The notes under the pieces are model-generated. The model was not told the DNA's origin and did no database searches. It saw nothing but the letters and a program-made list of their open reading frames with translations. A stretch of DNA of 64,000 nt, from positions 253,318,491 through 253,382,490 of the forward strand of contig NC_133538.1 of NCBI RefSeq assembly GCF_048544455.1, given 5' to 3'. This DNA is from Silene latifolia (Eukaryota; Streptophyta; Magnoliopsida; Caryophyllales; Caryophyllaceae). Position 1 is the stretch's first letter. Every line of letters starts with the position of its first letter. A program made the position numbers and the translations under genes. This document shows positions 9,540-20,354 of this stretch, piece by piece.

Positions 9540-10862
9540 GGGAGGATTCGGTACCTATTAATGATTCTTTTCATGATGAGAGTCTGTTAGCTATTACTAC
9601 TTCAGAGTATTATCCACCTCCATGTTTTGCTGATTTTGCTAACTTTGCTGTGACAGGTATGATACCACCCGAGCTTTCATGTTTTCAAGGAATGCGCAGA
9701 CGGTCTTATCCGGAGATGTGTGCCTCAATGGGAGGTGAAGGATATCCTAGAAGCTTGCCACTCTTTTGCCTATGGTGGTCTCCATGGTCCGTCCAGGACT
9801 GTGGCTAAGGTACTCCAATCTGGTTTCTATTGGCCAACTTTGCATGCAGATAGTCGCAATTTTGTTGCTGAGTGCGATGCTTGTCAAAGATCGGGGAATA
9901 TTTCTAAGAGACATGAGACGCCACAGATAGGCATTCTAGAGGTTGAGATTTTTGATGTCTGGGGCATTGATTATCAAGGACCTTTTCCGAGCAGTCAAGG
10001 TAATAAATATATCCTCGTAGCTGTAGATTATGTGTCCAAATGGGTAGAAGCTATTGCTACTCCCCATTGCGACGTAACGGCCGTGATTAAACTGTTTAAA
10101 AAGATTATTTTCCCTCGTTTTGGTGTCCCTAGGGTTGTCATTAGCGATGGGGGAATGCATTTTAAAGAGAAACAACTTAGTGCTTTATTGACTAAATTCG
10201 GTGTCCAACATCGTATAGGTTTGGGGTATCATCCCCAAACTAGTGGTAAGGTTGAGATTTCTAACCGGGAATTGAAAGAGGTTTTAGCTAAAGTTGTTTC
10301 TAAATCACGGAAAGATTGGAGTCTTAAGTTAGATGATGTCTTATGGGCTTATAGGACCGCGTTTAAGACGCCAATTGGGATGTCACCATACCGATTGATT
10401 TATGGCAAGACATGTCATTTACCTGTTTAGTTGGAGCGTAAGTCTTGGTGGGCTATTTGTGATTTGAATTTGGATCCTAACCTCTCTCGTGAGAAACGTA
10501 TGACACAGCTGAATGAGCTGGAGGAATTTAGGCTGCTGGCCTATGATAATGCTAGGATCTACAAAGAGAAAACAAAGTGCTGGCACGACAAGAGGATCAT
10601 CAAGCGCGAGTTCCATATTGGCGATAAGGTACTTCTTTTTAACGCTCGTATCCGTTTATTTCCTGGTAAGCTGAAATCCAGGTGGACTGGCCCTTATACG
10701 GTCACAGTAGTTACAAAATTCAGATCAGTTGAATTGGAGACCTCTGCTGGAGAACGGTTCAAAGTTAATGGCCAATATGTAAAGCATTATCACGGAACAA
10801 ATGAATTCGTTGGGCAAGTCGAGGTATTGTACTTCGACCCGTTATCGGATGATGCAAACTGA
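9540..10862 (+). pseudogene. Athila-2 integrase, broken
   Basis: Inserts the cDNA into the genome. After RNase H the linker FADFANFAVTG is read in frame 2, then the main frame resumes at [15 protein letters not shown] (near 9693), so some linker codons are missing. The zinc-binding H-H-C-C motif runs through [10 protein letters not shown]...CDACQ (near 9765-9890). The catalytic D-D-E residues are in DVWGIDYQG (near 9955), VISDGGMHF (near 10135) and the E after [11 protein letters not shown] (near 10245). TAG at 10428 lies where PVELE is expected. The C-terminal DKVLLFNARIRLFPGKLKS...WTGPY is intact to the stop at 10860-10862. Confidence 0.92.
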
Positions 10863-11862
10863 GGTAAAAAGGTCGTGCGGGACCTCTTAAACCAGCGCTA
10901 ACCGGGAGGCAACCCGGCTTGTAAATTTTTGTAATTAGGATCCTAATGGTTTTATTTCATTTGTTTTGCATTAGGAGCCTTAGTTATTTCCTTTTAATTA
11001 TCAATTCCTTGGTTTGAAAAAATGTGCGCCTTTGAGAATTTTTTGCAGGAATTTATTTTAAGCAAAGTGCGTAGGGTGGTTTACTGAATTTTCATGAGAA
11101 AAGAACAGGAAATTGAAGTGCAAAAATGAAATTTTGACGATTTTGAGTTTAATTGCCAACGTTTGCGGTCGATCGACTAAGTTACGCAGTCGGTCGACTG
11201 AGGAGAAAAAGGCAGAGGCTACTGTGTAAGGGAGATTGGTCGATCGACTGGGTCATATAGTCGATCGACCACCACGCGACAACCAGAGAGCTGCATAAGG
11301 GGATCTTGGTCGATCGATTGGGCCTGATAGTCGATCGACCACCGCGCGAATCAGAATGCAAGTTAATAGGGAAGTTTTATTTCATTCTTCATTCATTCTT
11401 TCACTTTCATAAAATCAAAAATCAGAAGAAAACCCTATTTTCTTCCCCTTCCTTGCGATTTTCCTGCAAATCCCCCTTAATCTCGATTTTTCTTGCTTAA
11501 ATCTTCAAGTTCTCGTCAAAGGTATGTCTCTAATCTTCTTTTAATCCTTTATTTTCGATTCTTGCTGCATTTCTATGCCCATATTTCAAGCCAAGCTACG
11601 TTTTGATCGAAAAATCGATTTGGGGAAGATCGATTTCGGGCCAATTTCGTTCGCTTTTTGTGCTTTAATTGTATTTGCTTTCCTATTCCCTTGGATTTCG
11701 AGCCATTTTAGCAACTAGGGACAGCTTAATTCCGTCTTCCCCCAAATCTTCGAAACCCTAAATTAATTTTTGATCTTTGATTGTTGGTTAAGGTGTCATA
11801 AATTGTCTTTGTTAAGGGTTAAGGGAAGATTGTTACTAATTTGTTGTTTGCAGGAAGCAACA
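10863..11862 (+). repeat. Post-pol spacer of Athila-2 with TCGATCGA array
   Basis: No gene is visible in this kilobase. It starts with the block AACCGGGAGGCAACCCGG (near 10901), shared with Athila-1. Perfect octamers start at 11169, 11240, 11261, 11310 and 11331, with a variant TCGGTCGA near 11190. The sequence ends in a T-rich, intron-like stretch before TTTGCAG and the ATG at 11863. The matching site of Athila-1 (near 552) also reads TTTGCAGGAA. A spliced subgenomic RNA for the following ORF is possible but unproven. Confidence 0.6.
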
Positions 11863-13310
11863 ATGACGAAAGCGAAGCAGCAAATGTTCGAAGGTCAGTC
11901 CAGTCAGGACGCCGCCAAATGGCCGCGGGGTCCGCCATTGATGATCGAGGATACTACGGATAGTCTACCTGACTATCCGCAGGTTATTTTTTTTCACCTC
12001 TACTCAGCGAGCTAAATTCACTCTCTTTGTCGCAAAAATGAAAGTTCAGGCCACTCGTTTTCTTCATCGGCCTACTTTAGAGAAATTAGGATGTTTTGAG
12101 TCTGTTGTGTCTCTGCTAAATGGGACAGGAATGTCGGGTCTTGTGGACATGGCTGAGTTCACTTACTACACTTTGACCCTCGAGTTTTTCTCGTCTTATG
12201 CTTTTGACCAGGCTTCTTTTGAAGCCAACAGGAGTATCCCTTGCATTTGTTTTCGGCTATTCAATGTCACCTACTCCCTGACATTAACCGATTTTGCTGG
12301 ATTTTTGGGTCTTTATTTCGAGGGCAACACCTCGGAAACTTCTGATGTTCACCGGGTCATGTGGTCGTGTATCTCTGACTGGAACGGCCCTAAGAGGACG
12401 GGCACTTCCGTCCACTTGCCCCCTTTTCGTTATTTTCTATGGCTAATGGGTAATATCATTTTCAGCCGTAAGGAGTCAAATAATGTGAATACCATTGAAT
12501 TGTCTATCTTAGCGGGCTATCTGAACATTGAAAGTCGGGTAGCCCGTATCTATAACATAGCTTATTTGACTGCCGCTCACTTTCAGACTATAAGTGAGGG
12601 CACTTTGGCCACTATTGCTTGTGGTGGGTTGGTGACGCGTATCGCCAACCGTCTAGTTCTTCTTTTCCCTAGAGAGGAGGCCCCTATTGACCCTGACCTA
12701 CGCTTCATGGATCTTGCCTACACGCGGTCTGTGAAGTGGGTCGATAGTCGGAGTCGGTGGAAGATTGATTCTTTCATTTGCGACCTCATCCCTGTCCTTG
12801 GCCTCCCTCCTATCCTGCCCCTTACCACTGTTTCGAGGGCAGCTCGCCCGCCCTTGCCTAGCTACAGGCTCCCTATTGGGCGAGCACCGCTACTGCTAGC
12901 ACTTCGAGGCGAGCTCGTGCCTCCTTTTCACAGGCCTCCTCCTCCTCTACTCCTGCTCCCACGGGCTTCCGGCCACTTTTCGTCCCCCTCCTCCTATGGT
13001 TATCCCTGCGGTCATGGACCAAAGGGCGATGTCACGTGTGTTGGGTGATCTGTGCAGGAGTTTTGATCAGCATAGATTAGACACGGCTCTGGCCCTGTAC
13101 TCAGTCTACGAGGAGTACGCTCGGACGGGTATGCTCCCACAGGGTGCCTGGACTCACCCGTCTTTCTTCGTTCCCCCGGTGGGCGGTTACCCTCAGCCTG
13201 CTAGGAGACCTTCTTCCACGACTACTACTGTCGCTGCTGCTGAGGCAGAAGAGGAGGATGACTCAGGGTCCGAGGAGGATAGTGGTTCTGATTATGATGG
13301 TGGGGATTAG
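11863..13310 (+). pseudogene. ATHILA ORF-1-like protein, post-pol, frameshifted
   Basis: The product would be about 480 aa. ATG at 11863 follows GCAGGAAGCAAC; an extra T in the T-run near 11985 shifts the frame, which then runs to 13048 with TRFLHRPTLEKLG, YYTLTLEFFSSYAF, ICFRLFNVTYSLTLTDFAGF and a Gly-Leu motif. This fold of sequence matches the Arabidopsis ATHILA ORF-1 family (function unknown). A second shift near 12990 leads to a C-terminus ending in an acidic Glu/Asp/Ser/Gly tail at the TAG 13308. It occupies the place of the env-like gene of Athila relatives, but I see no signal peptide or transmembrane segment. Athila-4 keeps the acidic tail of a relative (63711-64000). Confidence 0.7.
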
Positions 13311-13454
13311 ATGCTTGTGACCTCCCCCGTTTTTGGCTGGTTTGGGAAGGTCGTCTTTTGTGAGTTTCCGATCCCTCTTTATTAGTTTCCTTTTACTTTT
13401 TTGTTGCTTATATTCTTCCCCATTTTGTTGTTACTGTTGGTGATTTGCTGCTGA

Positions 13455-13491
13455 GCACAATGAGGGCATTGTGCGTTTTGGTTTGGGGAGG
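13455..13491 (+). other. Internal hairpin plus polypurine-tract-like motif (Athila-2)
   Basis: GCACAATG, loop AGGG, CATTGTGC (13455-13474) forms a perfect 8-bp stem; GTTTTGGTTTGGGGAGG follows (13475-13491). Compared with Athila-1 (918-937) the second pair changes from T-A to C-G on both arms, as expected if pairing matters. A weaker inverted pair, GACCTCCC and GGGAAGGTC, lies at 13319-13352. Confidence 0.8.
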
Positions 13492-15012
13492 GTATTTGCA
13501 TATGTCTTTTGCATCTGCATTTGTTTTTTTATTGCATTTCAGTCACACGTTTATTGCATTTTAGCTTGCATTTGTGTTATTTCAAAAAAAAAAAAAGACG
13601 AACAAAATGTGAAAAAACCACCAAAAATCAAAAATATCACGTTTACTTTTGCATATAGTCGAGTCGGATTGGAGTCTACTAATGATGACATTGCACTATT
13701 AGTCAAATTTATGCCATTCCTTGCCCTTTCACAACTGCTTAGCGAGAGTTGAAAGTGATTTTTCAAATTTTGTTGTGGAATTTACTTCGGGTTATTAGAC
13801 TTGACTCGTTACTTTTGGCAAACTACTTATACTTTCTGAGATATAGAGCCTATAACTGCTGACATTCATGACCGGTTAATTTAGGATTGAGAGTAGTACT
13901 CCCATCATTTTATGTTTTGCACGTGTATGAGTTTTGATTGCTTATTGCCTATACGCATCGGTTTGTGGTCGTATTACGTGTTTTGAGAACTATTGCATCT
14001 CCCCGTTTCTCATTTTGCCCCATTTAACTCCACTATAAGCCATATCTGCCAGTTGCCCTTAACTACATCCCATACTTAGCCTACCATTGTGCCAAGCTAG
14101 GTAGTAGTAGAGGAATTTGTCGAATTATAGCAGTTTTGGTTCGTTTCGGTAATGTTGGAGTGAGTATTTATGAGAATTGCAGGGGTTGCTAATGTGTCAG
14201 CCTGAAAACAAAGAAAAAGAAGAAAGTCAGAAAAGAAAAAAAAAAACTCAGAAAAAAAATGAAAAAAGAGGAGGTTGATCTGGGCAGCGGGCACTGGAAT
14301 GCCGGGGTGGTCGATCGACTGCTGTTTCTGGTCGATCGACCGCTAGCTCAGAAAATGAAAAAAAAAAAAACAGAAAGAAAGAGAGAAAAAAAAGGGAATT
14401 CAGAAAAAATAATAATTCGGCTGAGTTGAGAATACGCCTCATGTGCTCATTTTATGAAATGGAGGTGTCTGTTTTGGGATAGTGTGTTGCCCAGACATTT
14501 AGAGACAATTGTTTATTTTTCGAGTTGGAGGAACGGGATACGGTTTCTGATGGTTTGTTTGGTACTAGCTTGGCTCTTACCCTCACATTTCCATACTTGT
14601 TTTGCCCTTTCTTTCCCACTTAGCCTCACATATCCAAATCTTGCAATAGTTCGGCATGTAATAGTCCTTGACGGTGGTTATGCGTATGTACGGTAGCTAG
14701 AATCATTATTCATACTAGTCAAGCATACATGTTTTGTCGGTCGCAGTCTAGGTGAGAGTCTGTATTTTCTTCCCTCTCTTATACATATATTCTTACCGTT
14801 TGCCTTGCTGAGAGAAGAGTGACCCGGGAGAGTCCAAATTTATGAGTCTTGCAAGGTCGAATGCCCGATTTAATTCCATGATATGCATAAATTTGTTCAC
14901 TTGCTTTGAGCTTTGCATTAGTTGATTACGTGCATTAAACGGTTTAGCATTGACTTGTAGTTAGCTCTGAGATATACTCCTTTCCATTAGGTCGTTTTAG
15001 TTGCATTTAGTG
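13492..15012 (+). other. 3' non-coding region of Athila-2
   Basis: No gene is recognised. It holds A-rich tracts (13578-13600, 14200-14420), two TCGATCGA octamers (14311, 14332) and a block, GAGAGAAGAGTGACCCGGGAG near 14811, shared with Athila-1 near 2187. These blocks keep the same order in both elements, which argues for a structural or packaging role rather than random decay. Confidence 0.6.
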
Positions 15013-15050
15013 CTTGCTTGGGGACAAGCAAGGTTTGGTTTGGGGAGATT
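15013..15050 (+). other. Hairpin plus polypurine tract of Athila-2
   Basis: CTTGCTTG, loop GGGA, CAAGCAAG (15013-15032) is a perfect 8-bp stem overlapping the first base of the tract, which runs to 15050 and abuts the 3' LTR. Against Athila-1 three of the eight pairs are changed, each with the matching change on the other arm. Confidence 0.85.
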
Positions 15051-16302
15051 TGATACGTGCATATTCTATACACTTTATTTGCAGTTTTGGCACGTATTTC
15101 CATGCGTATTTGTTAGCTTAAAGCTATTATTTCTCCCGAAACGGTTTACTTTGCGATTTCTATGATTTATTGTAGGAATGAGTGGAAGTGAGCTGAATCA
15201 AGCCTAAATCGTCCTCCGGAGGCAACTTCAGGGAAGCTTGGAAGAAGGGAGTTCGTACTCACTCACTTTGGGATGCGTGCATTGGAGTGAAGTGGCTGAT
15301 TTGAAGAGGAAAGGAGGTTACTGCACAGCTCAGTTGGTCGATCGACCAAGCTCTTCAGTCGATCGACCGTGGAATTTCAGCAGGAGCTACTGCATTGTTT
15401 CTGGCTAGTCGATCGACCATGCTACTCAGTCGATCGACCAGGTTTCGCAGCTGTTATTGATTTTACGTGTTAGACTTTTAAAAATCCCAATTGTAATTAA
15501 CTTTTTTTGCATCGTTTATAAGAGAATAGATGAATAATTTAGGTTATGTTTTTCATTATCAGAGAACGATAGTTTAGATCTAGTTTTGGGAGACGACGGA
15601 TCGGAATTTCAACTACTTTGTTCATCAATTAATTAGTAAGCTTTAATTCAATTTCCTTCCTCTTTTATTTCTTGTCAATTCAATTCTTGTTGTTAGTAGT
15701 TTTTATTCAAGAAATCCAGTTTTAATCTTTCGTCTTAAGTTCAATTTCAGTTAAGTCGATCTCATTCTTTGTCTTCAATTTTGAAATTGTTTTAGTTTTA
15801 ATCATGCATAGCTAATTTTCTTGATTGGGAACGAGGCTAGTATGAATTCTTCTGTATCGATCTTATTACCCATGATAAACTCGTCTTGCTAGATTGAAAG
15901 ATTAGTTGGCTAGGCTTTCATTGGGGTTGGAATTTCCTTTAAGCGAAAGCTTCGAGAAATTCTTGGGAATTAGAAGACCGTAAGGTTATTGAGCATTGAT
16001 CGAAAGACTTGCTCATGTTCCTCGAGACCATATTACAAGAACTCTGCTATCTTCTTGACCTGACCTTAGCCATGGTGAACCGAAGTTCCTGATCTTTCTT
16101 TTATCTTTTGAGAATCTTCTTATTTCGTCGATTAGTTTTTAGAATCAAACAATTTCAAAACCCCACTTAATTGTTACTTTTATAGACTGAAAATAGCAAA
16201 CAAAATTGATCTTGTCTCTCTGTGGTTCGACCCATACTATCACTAGCTATAGTCTTAGTTTGGATTTATAAATTTAAATTTTGATACAAAACGACGGTAT
16301 CA
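15051..16302 (+). repeat. 3' LTR of Athila-2
   Basis: 1,252 bp, TGATACGTGC...GGTATCA. Four perfect TCGATCGA octamers start at 15338, 15359, 15409 and 15430, followed by TTTATAAG (15515-15522) as the likely TATA box. It is followed by the AATGT duplication at 16303-16307. Confidence 0.95.
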
Positions 16303-16307
16303 AATGT

Positions 16308-16640
16308 CCTCCTTTAATTTCTTCTTTGGGGTATTTATAGGGTAAGAACCCTAGATATGTCTTACCTCGATTATGGAAAGAGATTATAACTTCCATAAAA
16401 ACTCTTTCCATATTCGGTCATCTCCCTCAATTCTCCCTGATCTCCCTGTCTTCTCCCTAACTTCTCCCTAACTCTTCTTTCCTCAATCCGGATGCCTCCT
16501 TCATTGGGCTTCAGTCTTCTCCTGCATGCATGCCGGCCCATTCTTTTCTTCGTGCTTTATTCCAACCGTGGGCTCCCTTTCTTCTTATTAGATACTTTTA
16601 TTTACCAAGTGGGCCTTTTCATATTGTGCTATTTTTAGCT
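16308..16640 (-). repeat. LTR-like fragment split by Athila-2 (right part)
   Basis: Continuation of 3960-4192. It contains a TATA-like motif on the minus strand near 16330 and repeated CTCCCT units (16424-16470). No protein is recognised. It abuts the truncated integrase of Copia-A at about 16640. Confidence 0.35.
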
Positions 16641-17739
16641 AAATCCATATACGAAGAAACGACAAGTCAGAGACTTTTTCTTTCCATATCTCATATGGAG
16701 TTTTCTTGGCTGCTTTAGTCGGACTTCGATTTAGTGAAAAAATAGCAGACAATAGCGCGAAACCCCAAAATGAGTTAGGTAGTTCAGTTTGACTCATCAT
16801 GGATCGAACCATATCGAATAAAGTTCGATTCCTTCTTTCAGCTACACCATTCAATTGTGGTGTTCCTGGAGTAGTTAACTGTGAAACTATTACATAGTCC
16901 TTCAGGTGATTATCGAAGTCGTTACTTAGATATTCCCCTCCATGATATGCTCGTAAGGCTTTGATCTTTCTTTGAAGTTGGTTCTCTACGACATTCTGAA
17001 ACTCTTTGAATTTTTCAAGAGCCTCACTTTTATGTCTGATTAAGTAGACATAGCCATATCCACTTAAATCATTAGTAAAAGTGATGAACTAGTCATAACG
17101 TCATCTGACTGTGATTGTCATTGGTCCAGATACATCATTATGTATAAGACCCAACAACTCACCCGCCCGTGTTCCTTTTCCAGAAAAAGGAGTACGAGTC
17201 ATTTTGCCAAGAAAACAAGATTCTCATATTCCATAAGATTCAAAATCGAATGGCTTGAGAACTACTGTGGACACAAGTCTCTTTATACGCTTCTCGTTTA
17301 TATGACCTAAACGACAATGCCAAAGAAAGGATTGATCAAAATCACCTGTTTTGATCCTTTTATTGTCTATATGATAAACATCTTTAATTAGAACTAGAAT
17401 GTATATTCCACCAATTGCTATGGCTTGACCATAAACCAAATCATCATATGAAAAGGTGAGACAGTTGTTTTTAATCACAAATGTTAAACCTTCTGTGTCT
17501 AACACGGAAATGAAAATTTTATTCTTACTTAGAGTTGGTACATAATAAAAAAATTTTAAGTACAACTCTTTGTCTGATATTAATTTTATTACATATGTTA
17601 CTACAGAAACGGCTGCTACTCTAGCTCCATTTCCCATACGTAGGTCAATGTCACCTTTAGCTAATCGCCGTAGGTTAACTAACACTTGCAAGTGATTACA
17701 AAGGTGTGAAACACAACCAGTATCAAATACCCATGTCAT
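16640..17739 (-). pseudogene. Copia-A protease and integrase, truncated
   Basis: The protease starts MTWVFDTGCVSHLCN (D-T-G site). The GAG-pre-integrase motif LWHCRLGHINEKRIKRL follows. The integrase core is readable across 17222-16640: IHNDVSGPM (first Asp), TFTNDLSGYGYVYL, GGEYLSND (catalytic Glu), NGVAERRNRTLFDMVRSMM, FWGFALLSA and PYEIWKEKVSDLSFLRIW, where it ends. The LRSDRGGEY block reads LRAYHGGEY, so the second catalytic Asp is lost. In-frame stops occur near 17095-17105. Confidence 0.88.
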
Positions 17740-17743
17740 GGTA

Positions 17744-18130
17744 TTAGCATAATTTATGTCTAGCTATCATATAAACATTGGAGGAAAAAGAGCTCGTTAC
17801 CGTCATACGCTCAGCTACTTTATCGTCCAAATGTTCAGGGTATTTTCTTTTGAACCTCGTCTTATCTTTAACATTTAAAGGTAATATTTCTTTCCCAAAA
17901 CTCCCGCTAACTTGTGCATTATTCTCTTCATAAGAGGATTTATCAACGTTTGTTGCACAGTTATAAGATTTGGTAGAATTAGATTTAACTAATTTGCGCA
18001 TTGTTTCGTCTGTTCCAATTTCTTTATGGAGATTTGTCTCCTAATTATGATAAATATTATTTTCCAAGGAAACGCTTCCCAAGGAACTATGCGGCTGTGA
18101 ATTTTGAGAAGTTGATTGATCGTCGGTAAT
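17744..18130 (-). pseudogene. Copia-A gag remnant
   Basis: The minus-strand frame 17744-18001 contains DKTRFKRKYPEHLDDK, recognisable as a decayed HWKRNCPKY zinc-knuckle end of copia gag whose cysteines are gone. It is out of frame with the protease by one base. Upstream to 18130 the sequence is too decayed to read. Confidence 0.55.
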
Positions 18131-18654
18131 TGTCATTGCATGATGATATACTACAAAACGGAATAAAGGAAATATTAACATTCATCGTATAAATTACTCG
18201 AGAAACAATTTCAACCGAGTTTAAGGAAATTAACATTTATATAATGATCTCTCATCTAAATTATATAAATGATCCCGAGACCCGTCTCTAAATAAATCGC
18301 GGCCCAGTGACGCCAGACATACGAGATCTAAATAAATTCGGTGAGTCAACCCTTTGACTGATTCTACTTCTAGAACTCTCGGTCGATAGATTTCAAGTAA
18401 ATCCGTCTCCTAGCCCCGAAACACAAGACTGGGTCCGGTGAAGCCAGAAATACCAACCTTGCAATTCCGTTGAGTCCAACCAACTTTTACGTGTAATAAC
18501 GATTATTACCCTACTTACCATACTTTAAAAGGGAACGCCCCGGTGAGCCGAACCTGCACCTAATGAAGAAGGGATTCATAGGTTCTACTAATTGGTAAGG
18601 CTAATGTCAATTTTAACCAAAGTTTCGAGCTTTATATCAAACTACTGTTTGTTT

Positions 18655-19025
18655 ATAGGGCGATTTGGCATTTTAGAGTATGTTTAATTATGATTTTTAT
18701 TCTGCATATTTTAGATGAATGTCATTTAAATTTATGTAATTTATTCATGTAATTTGTCTAGTATGGCCTAGTTAGTTAAAGTGGTATTACCTGTAATGTA
18801 AGGGAATATCGATTTGGTTTGTAATTTATTGCGATCTCGTATCGCTGTTTTGTAATATTAATAGTTTTTTTATTATTTTAATTTTACAAATGTATAATAG
18901 GAATTGTTATGTAATTCATTTTATATTTGTAATTAATTATTACGAAGACCGACGAAATTCTAAAGATGAAGCCTTAAAAAGATTGTAGTATCGTTGTTGT
19001 AAATAAAATGATATTGCAAAATTAA
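18655..19025 (+). repeat. Copia leader fragment in plus orientation
   Basis: It starts GGGCGATTTGGCATTTTAG and continues through GTCTAGTATGGCC and a GTAATGTAAGGGAATATCG block, matching the leader starts of Copia-B (near 21176) and Copia-C (near 57339). It lies between two minus-oriented leader copies, so either a segment inverted or two elements were joined here. Confidence 0.6.
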
Positions 19026-19029
19026 AACA

Positions 19030-20354
19030 CTTTTAACTAAGCAAATATCCCGTTTGTACTCTTCACTAGAGAACCTTACAACAGACAATATGAGGGTTAA
19101 AATAATTGCAAAATTTTGTCATTAGCTATGGTGGTAAAACGGAGAAATAAAATGAATAATTGAAAATTTAAGTTACCGAATACTTTTAGCAAACTATTTT
19201 CATGTATAACGAATTATCGATACCATAGATTGAGGAGCGAATTGAATACTAGCCATTGCGCGATATAAAAATAGTAAAAACGGAGTAAGTGGGAAATATA
19301 ACATTCATCGTAAACAAATACTTGAAAAATAATATTATCAAGTTAAATACGCATTTATATAATGATGTCTCACCTAAATTATATAAATGATCCCAAGATC
19401 CGTCTCTAAATAAACCTCGGCCCGGCGACGCCAGACATACGAGATCTAAATAAATTCGGTGAGTCAACTCTTTGACTGATTCTACATTTAGAACTCTCGG
19501 TCGACAGATTTAAAGTAAATCCATCTCCTAGCTGGGGAACACAAAACTGGGCCCAGTGATGTTAGACATACCAATCTTGCAATTCTGTTGAGTCCAACCA
19601 ACTTTTCGTGTAATAACATTTATTACCCTACTTACCCGACGTAAAAAGAGAACACCACGGTGTGCTGTATACCAGCCCCCTAATGAAAAAGGGATTCATA
19701 GGTGTTACTAATTGGAAGGGCTAGTCTCAATATTTAAACAATGTGAGAGATCTTGTCAACTTATTATCAATTCCCTTTAAGTGAACTAAAATGGCGAATT
19801 CTTGATAATTTTAATTGACAACAGTCGTAAAACGATTAAAATGCATGTAATGGCGATTTGGCGTGAATGCATATAAAAATGTAAAAACAAATCCTAGTAT
19901 GACCTCCTAATCTAGTTAATCTAATTAACTATTACAACTTTGGAAACTAACTCCTTTGTCCCTTGAACTTCATTGGAACGCCTTCCAATCAAGCTTGGTC
20001 TTTTGGAAACTCCGGTCGTCATCGAAACTCCTTTCCGAAACACCGTCTTTAGGACCCCGCCGGTATTCTTAATAAATAGTTACAAATATAACAATGAGTT
20101 ACATAGCAATTTCTATTATACATTTGTAAATAAAAATAAAAATAAAAATAAATCTATTAATATTACAAAACATCGATACGAGATCGCAAATAATTACAAA
20201 CCAAATCGATATTTCCTTACAATATGGGAAATACCAATTAAACCAACTAGGCCATACTAGACAAATTACATTAATTAATTACATAAATTTAAATGATATT
20301 TATTTTAAAAAATGCAGAATAAAAATCATATTTAAACATGCCCTAAAATGCCCT
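19030..20354 (-). repeat. Copia leader copy in minus orientation (inverted-repeat arm)
   Basis: On the minus strand this reads as a full copia leader, from AGGGCATTTT near 20345 to the GTTATAAGG-like end near 19075. It mirrors 21170-22480. Shared landmarks include TTTAGTTCACTTAAAGGGAA, TTCATTAGGGGG and CGACCGAGAGTTCTA. No protein is encoded; apparent ORFs such as 19249-19467 arise from the leader. Confidence 0.65.

Larger units (their letters stand above)
4193..16302 (+). mobile_element. Athila-2: complete Athila-lineage Ty3/gypsy retrotransposon, mutated
   Basis: This 12,110-bp element has two LTRs, a tRNA-Asp-type primer site (5479), gag-pol (5615-10862), a post-pol ATHILA ORF-1-like gene (11863-13310), a non-coding 3' region and a polypurine tract ending at 15050. 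It is flanked by perfect 5-bp duplications AATGT at 4188-4192 and 16303-16307. The LTRs differ at roughly 35 sites by eye plus a 29-bp deletion in the 3' copy, so the insertion is fairly recent. Seven in-frame stops and several frameshifts in pol mean it cannot now make its own proteins. Confidence 0.95.
16640..18650 (-). mobile_element. Copia-A: truncated Ty1/copia element (minus)
   Basis: Reading on the minus strand from 18650 down: part of a non-coding leader (18130-18650), gag remnant, protease, GAG-pre-integrase domain, and integrase cut off at about 16640. Reverse transcriptase, RNase H and both LTRs are absent. The leader matches that of Copia-B and Copia-C, so all three belong to one lineage. 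Confidence 0.8.

Noticed and set aside
16308-16640. Possible host gene promoter (TATA, pyrimidine-rich leader)
   Set aside because: After removing Athila-2 it joins 3960-4192 into an LTR-like minus-strand sequence and leads into no gene.
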